DNA from: Pantoea endophytica
GTDB lineage: Bacteria; Pseudomonadota; Gammaproteobacteria; Enterobacterales; Enterobacteriaceae
Assembly (NCBI RefSeq): GCF_002858935.1
Contig: NZ_PJRT01000005.1
Location: 372,001 to 436,000, forward strand
Direction of reading: 5' to 3'
Length of the DNA: 64,000 bases
Shown here: piece by piece, positions 60,694 through 64,000 of the stretch
Numbering within the stretch: position 1 is the stretch's first letter
Layout of the letters: each line of letters starts with the position of its first letter
Translations under genes and position numbers: made by a program
The notes under the pieces: generated by a model
The model's database searches: none
Seen by the model: the letters and a program-made list of their open reading frames with translations, nothing else
What the model was told of the DNA's origin: nothing

Positions 60694-60893
60694 GCGTTAT
60701 TAATCCCCTTATTAAATCAGGCTTAATTGTTTCCTGTTCTGCCACCGCTGTAAAAGCAATAAACCGGCTATATACATGCGGAATCGGCATAATTCTGCCG
60801 CCGGTGGAAGTGTTAATTTGCAATGGCTGTTTCTGCGCGAGCCATTAATTAGGGTCAACACCTTCACCTGCATTTACTTTTGGGAGTCATTTA

Positions 60894-61952
60894 ATGCCAA
60901 ATAATTATTTAGTTTCCCGTCGGCATTTTCTGGGATATTCCGCCGCAGCGGCGATGGCGGCAACGTTACCGGGCCGCGTGTTTGCCGATGATCATATGGC
61001 GGGCATGCAGATGCCCGGCGATTTACTGCAAGATGGCCCCGGAAAATGGACGCTGGCGAAGCCAACGCATGTGCGTCTGGCGGTCAATCTTAACGCCATC
61101 TGCCTTGCGCCGGTAGTGGTGGCCGATCAGCATAACTTCTTTAAAGCGCACAACCTGGAAGTGGAGTTCGTTAACTTCGGCAACTCCACCGAACTGCTGC
61201 TGGAATCCATCGCCACCGGCAAAGCCGAAGCTGCCATCGGCATGGCGCTGCGCTGGCTGAAAGCGCTGGAGCAGGGCTTTGACGTCAAACTCACCGCCGG
61301 CACGCATGGCGGCTGTATGCGCCTGCTGGCGCGCGATGGCGGGCCGACCACGCTGGAGCAACTGAAAGGCAAAACCATTGGCGTCACCGACATGGCGGGC
61401 GCGGATAAAAACTTCTTCTCACTGATGCTGAAAAAGCACGGCGTCGATCCCAATACCGATGTCGACTGGCGCGTGTTCCCGCAGGATTTGCTGCCGATGG
61501 TGCTGGAGAAGGGCGAGATTCAGGCCGCCAGCGGTTCCGATCCGGTGATGTGGCGCTTAACCCAGAAGCCAGGCTACCGCGAGATTGGCACCAACTTAAT
61601 GGACGAGTACGCCAGACTGAGTTGCTGTGTGGTGGGCACGCGCGGCAGTTTGATTCGCGAGCAGCCGGAAGTGGCGGCGGCGATCACCCACGCGATTTTG
61701 CAGGCGCATGCTTATGCGGCCAAACATCCCGAAGCGATTGGCAGCGAGTTTAACGGCCAGGCACTCAACACCACGCCGCAAGAGATCGCCAGCGTGCTGA
61801 AAACACATACGCACGGACACTATTCGGTGGGGAACGCGTTTGTGAATGAGATCGACGTGTATGCGCGCGATTTAAAGGCGATCAACGTGTTACGACCGGA
61901 AACCGATCCGCTATTGTTTGCTAAGGGGATTACCAGCAACGTGCTGGTTTAA
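60894..61952 (+). CDS. Tat-exported ABC transporter substrate-binding protein (SsuA/NrtA-like)
   Basis: A 352-residue binding protein with a twin-arginine signal (VSRRHFLGYSAAAAMAATLP), indicating folded export, perhaps with a cofactor or for quality control. The mature part starts near residue 32 with a short Met/His stretch (DDHMAGMQMPG), followed by HVRLAVNLNAICLAPVVVAD, HNLEVEFVNFGNSTELLLES and LKGKTIGVTDMAGADKNFFS. The fold is that of sulfonate, nitrate and taurine binding proteins. Its permease is likely the SsuC/TauC-like gene at the right edge. GGGAG precedes the ATG at 60894. Confidence 0.85.
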   Translation: MPNNYLVSRRHFLGYSAAAAMAATLPGRVFADDHMAGMQMPGDLLQDGPGKWTLAKPTHVRLAVNLNAICLAPVVVADQHNFFKAHNLEVEFVNFGNSTELLLESIATGKAEAAIGMALRWLKALEQGFDVKLTAGTHGGCMRLLARDGGPTTLEQLKGKTIGVTDMAGADKNFFSLMLKKHGVDPNTDVDWRVFPQDLLPMVLEKGEIQAASGSDPVMWRLTQKPGYREIGTNLMDEYARLSCCVVGTRGSLIREQPEVAAAITHAILQAHAYAAKHPEAIGSEFNGQALNTTPQEIASVLKTHTHGHYSVGNAFVNEIDVYARDLKAINVLRPETDPLLFAKGITSNVLV

Positions 61953-61957
61953 ATTGA

Positions 61958-62011
61958 AATCGCGCCGCTACGAATACATGCAGGATTCTGTAGCGGCTCG
62001 ATTTATCGCGC
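61958..62011. repeat. Pair of GTAGCGGCGC units (BIME-like)
   Basis: AAATCGCGCCGCTACG and the inverted TGTAGCGGCTCGATTTATCG around a 19-base centre, between the converging binding-protein and cysteine synthase genes. Confidence 0.75.
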
Positions 62012-62018
62012 ATTATTT

Positions 62019-63068
62019 TCAGGCGATTTTCCTGGAGGTTTGCACGGCGCTCGCCAGCTTCAGCGATTCGGCTGGTACCTGATGCGCGAACAGCTGGGTG
62101 GTTAAATAACTGCTGCCGCCATCGGCCAGCAACACCACAATGCGCTTGCCACGGTTCTCTGGTCGCGCTGCAACCTGTTGTGCCGCCCACAATACTGCCC
62201 CGGACGAATCCCCCACCAGCACGCCCTCGCTCAGCGCCAACTGCCGCGCCGCTTTATACGCCTGCCAGGTTTCCACCGCGATCACTTCATCGTAAACGCG
62301 GTGATCGAGATTGGCAGGAATACGCTCAGGCGTCTGGTTGCTGAACGCATGCACGCCGGTGATCTCCAGTGGATCCGGACGCAGTTCGCTCGGCTGTGAA
62401 CCCACGCCCGGCTCCACGGCGATAACCTGTAATTCCGGATGCTGCTGTTTGAGATAGCGTCCGGTGCCGGAGAGCGTGCCGCCGGTGCCGACGGCGGCGA
62501 TAAAGATATCCAGCTCGCCGCCGCTGTCGCGCCAGATCTCCGGCCCGGTGGTGCGCTCATGCACCGCCGGATTGGCCGGATTATCCAGCTGCAGCAGGAA
62601 GTGCACTTCCGGTTCCGCTGCGGTGACCTGCTCGGCCAGCCATTTGGTGGCGGCGACGAAATCGCCGTTGCTGGCATCGTAAAACGCTTTGAACCCTTCA
62701 ATGGTGCTGAACGGCACCACTTCGGCACCGTACGCCTGAATAATCTGGCTGCGTTCGATGCTAACGAAATCATTGATATAGACGCGGAACTTATAGCCTT
62801 TCGCCGCCGCAATCGCCGCTAACCCAATGCCGGTGTTGCCGCTGGTGGTTTCAACCAGCGTATCGCCGGGCTGAATAATGCCGTTGCGTTCGGCGGCTTC
62901 AATCATGCTGAGGGCGATGCGATCTTTCACGCTGTGATTGGGATTAAACAGTTCGAGTTTGGCGACCAAATCGGCCTGAATATCGTGTTGCTGTGCGTAG
63001 CGAGACAGGCGCAGCAGCGGCGTGTTGCCAATCAGTTCAGTGATAGAAGCAGAAATTTTTGCAGCCAT
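62019..63068 (-). CDS. cysK: Cysteine synthase (O-acetylserine sulfhydrylase)
   Basis: A 349-residue PLP enzyme: ITELIGNTPLLRLSRYAQQH, KLELFNPNHSVKDRIALSMI with the Schiff-base lysine, TSGNTGIGLAAIAAA binding the substrate carboxylate, VGTGGTLSGTGRYLKQQHPE binding the PLP phosphate, and SSGAVLWAAQQVA near the C-terminus. It makes cysteine from O-acetylserine and sulfide. It is somewhat longer than housekeeping CysK and probably a paralogue serving the local organosulfur genes. The start at 63068 follows ATGAGGTCGATT. It lies downstream of the permease on the same strand, with a BIME-like repeat between. Confidence 0.9.
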   Translation of the reverse strand: MAAKISASITELIGNTPLLRLSRYAQQHDIQADLVAKLELFNPNHSVKDRIALSMIEAAERNGIIQPGDTLVETTSGNTGIGLAAIAAAKGYKFRVYINDFVSIERSQIIQAYGAEVVPFSTIEGFKAFYDASNGDFVAATKWLAEQVTAAEPEVHFLLQLDNPANPAVHERTTGPEIWRDSGGELDIFIAAVGTGGTLSGTGRYLKQQHPELQVIAVEPGVGSQPSELRPDPLEITGVHAFSNQTPERIPANLDHRVYDEVIAVETWQAYKAARQLALSEGVLVGDSSGAVLWAAQQVAARPENRGKRIVVLLADGGSSYLTTQLFAHQVPAESLKLASAVQTSRKIA

Positions 63069-63105
63069 AATCGACCTCATAAATAGATGAGATGAGCCTG
63101 AATGA

Positions 63106-63170
63106 TTGCGCGATAAATCGCGCCGCTACGGATGGGTGCACATACCGGATCGGCGCAATTCATTACGCAA
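63106..63170. repeat. Pair of GTAGCGGCGC units (BIME-like)
   Basis: TTGCGCGATAAATCGCGCCG then, inverted, CGGCGCAATTCATTACGCAA. Located between the permease and cysteine synthase genes, a position where such hairpins often set relative transcript levels. Confidence 0.78.
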
Positions 63171-63179
63171 TGTATGTCG

Positions 63180-64000
63180 TTACCATTTCACCGCGCTACG
63201 CTGCCATGACAACAGGCGATCGCGCACCAGGAACAGCAGGGAGATCAGCGAAGAGAACAGCAGCGCCATCACAATCAGCGCGGCGTACATATTGGCGTAA
63301 GCCGCCCAGCCTTGCGCCCACTGCAGATACCAGCCGAGCCCGGACTTCACGCCCATCATCTCCGCCGCCACCAGCACCGAGAACGACGCGCCCAAACCCA
63401 TAAACAGGCCGACAAACAAGTGCGGCAGCGCTGCCGGCACCGCCACGCGCAACACGAGGAACAGCGAATTGGCACCGAGCGTGCGCGCCACATCGTAATA
63501 ACGCGTATCAACGCTGGAAACGCCCGACCAGGTTAGCACCGTCACCGGGAACCAGGTCGCCAGCGCAATCAGAAATACCGCCGCCGAGAAGCTTGACGGG
63601 AAGAAGTAGAGCGACAGCGGCAGCAGCGCGGTAGAAGGCACCGGGCCAAGGAAACGCAGAATCGGATGCACCCAATAACCCAAGCCGCGCGACCAGCCAA
63701 TCGCTACGCCGGTAATAAAGCCAACCACGCTACCGTAGATAAAGCCGAAGGCCAGCAGACGCAGCGAATTGAGCACGCTATCCAGCAGGCGCGGCCAGTC
63801 GGTGGCATAGGCTTCGACCAGCGCACGCGGCGGGGCGAAAAACGGCGCGGGCAGCAGCGCCAGTTTGCCGGTGACGGTTTCCCACAAGCCGATCAGCAGC
63901 GCCAGTACCATCAGCCACGGACCGCTGCGTTTGAGCGGCGCGAGTAGTGTCAGCCGTGGGAACAGGCCCGAGGCAATCGCCAGCCCGGTGAGAAGCAGCG
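63180..64000 (-). CDS. SsuC/TauC-like ABC transporter permease (runs off right edge)
   Basis: At least 273 residues; the frame stays open to position 64000 (upstream residues read LLLTGLAIASGLFPRLTLLA), so the N-terminus is missing. Six or so helices and the BPD coupling motif YDVARTLGANSLFLVLRVAV are visible, with VPSTALLPLSLYFFPSSF and LGASFSVLVAAEMMGVKSGL typical of sulfonate/taurine/nitrate permeases. The likely partner is the Tat-exported binding protein at 60894; the ATPase presumably lies beyond the edge. Downstream on the same strand is cysteine synthase, supporting sulfur acquisition. Confidence 0.88.
   Translation of the reverse strand, partial: LLLTGLAIASGLFPRLTLLAPLKRSGPWLMVLALLIGLWETVTGKLALLPAPFFAPPRALVEAYATDWPRLLDSVLNSLRLLAFGFIYGSVVGFITGVAIGWSRGLGYWVHPILRFLGPVPSTALLPLSLYFFPSSFSAAVFLIALATWFPVTVLTWSGVSSVDTRYYDVARTLGANSLFLVLRVAVPAALPHLFVGLFMGLGASFSVLVAAEMMGVKSGLGWYLQWAQGWAAYANMYAALIVMALLFSSLISLLFLVRDRLLSWQRSAVKW

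Noticed and set aside
1-64000. Prophage, insertion sequence, integron or CRISPR
   Set aside because: No transposase, integrase, phage structural gene, direct-repeat array or tRNA-linked attachment site was seen on either strand.

Overview
The window reads as chromosome or megaplasmid DNA of an enterobacterium, most likely Erwiniaceae (Pantoea/Erwinia type). The basis is a canonical ERIC repeat (about 23143-23269), an H-NS family protein, receptors very close to E. coli FhuE and FepA, and a moderately GC-rich sequence with many short intergenic palindromes. I saw no rRNA, tRNA, transposase, phage or CRISPR sequence. Replicon type cannot be decided from this window.

Layout. 0-3.4 kb: the 5' end of treZ (running off the left edge), a repeat-filled gap, a ProP-type osmolyte transporter and a PanE-family reductase. 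3.4-4.7 kb: a DeoR regulator divergent from a small DUF4406-like protein, with a clear inverted repeat between them. 4.7-10.9 kb: a four-gene set (SDR, M24-fold protein lacking metal ligands, GMC oxidoreductase, MFS permease) divergent from a ROK regulator. 10.9-14.1 kb: two SDRs, a LysR regulator and a KGG-repeat stress protein. 14.2-22.8 kb: iron uptake (a receptor with an overlapping ferri-siderophore binding protein, and a FepA-like receptor, both with upstream Fur-box-like sites), an RpiR regulator, an EamA transporter and a frameshifted hydrolase. 23.1-28.3 kb: an ERIC element, an attenuator-like leader, an amino-acid-type ABC transporter and a BisC-like molybdoenzyme. 28.3-33.2 kb: a mosaic repeat, a three-module glycosidase/glycosyltransferase/FAD protein and two small proteins.

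33.2-40.2 kb: two divergent operons whose gene content (GNAT, M20 deacetylase, MmgE/PrpD, flavin monooxygenase) matches the Bacillus subtilis yxe pathway for S-(2-succino)cysteine and similar thioether adducts. An alcohol dehydrogenase and an aminotransferase are added, and no transporter is adjacent. 40.4-43.5 kb: H-NS family protein and FhuE.

43.6-58.4 kb: the most unusual part. A LacI regulator with two perfect upstream palindromes is surrounded by two separate ribose-type ABC transporters with half-size ATPases, a phosphotriesterase-family hydrolase, a GATase1-like protein, two M20 deacylases, a PfkB/ribokinase-family kinase, a BtpA-family protein and a cysteine-less TenA homologue. I infer uptake and dismantling of an acylated, glycosylated (probably ribosylated) nitrogen compound; the substrate is unknown. 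58.5-64 kb: organosulfur acquisition genes (SsuD-like monooxygenase, SfnB-like dehydrogenase, Tat-exported binding protein, cysteine synthase, SsuC/TauC-like permease running off the right edge).

A common theme is scavenging: iron, sulfur in several organic forms, and small modified metabolites. Function calls rest on motifs and recalled family resemblance; no database search was run.
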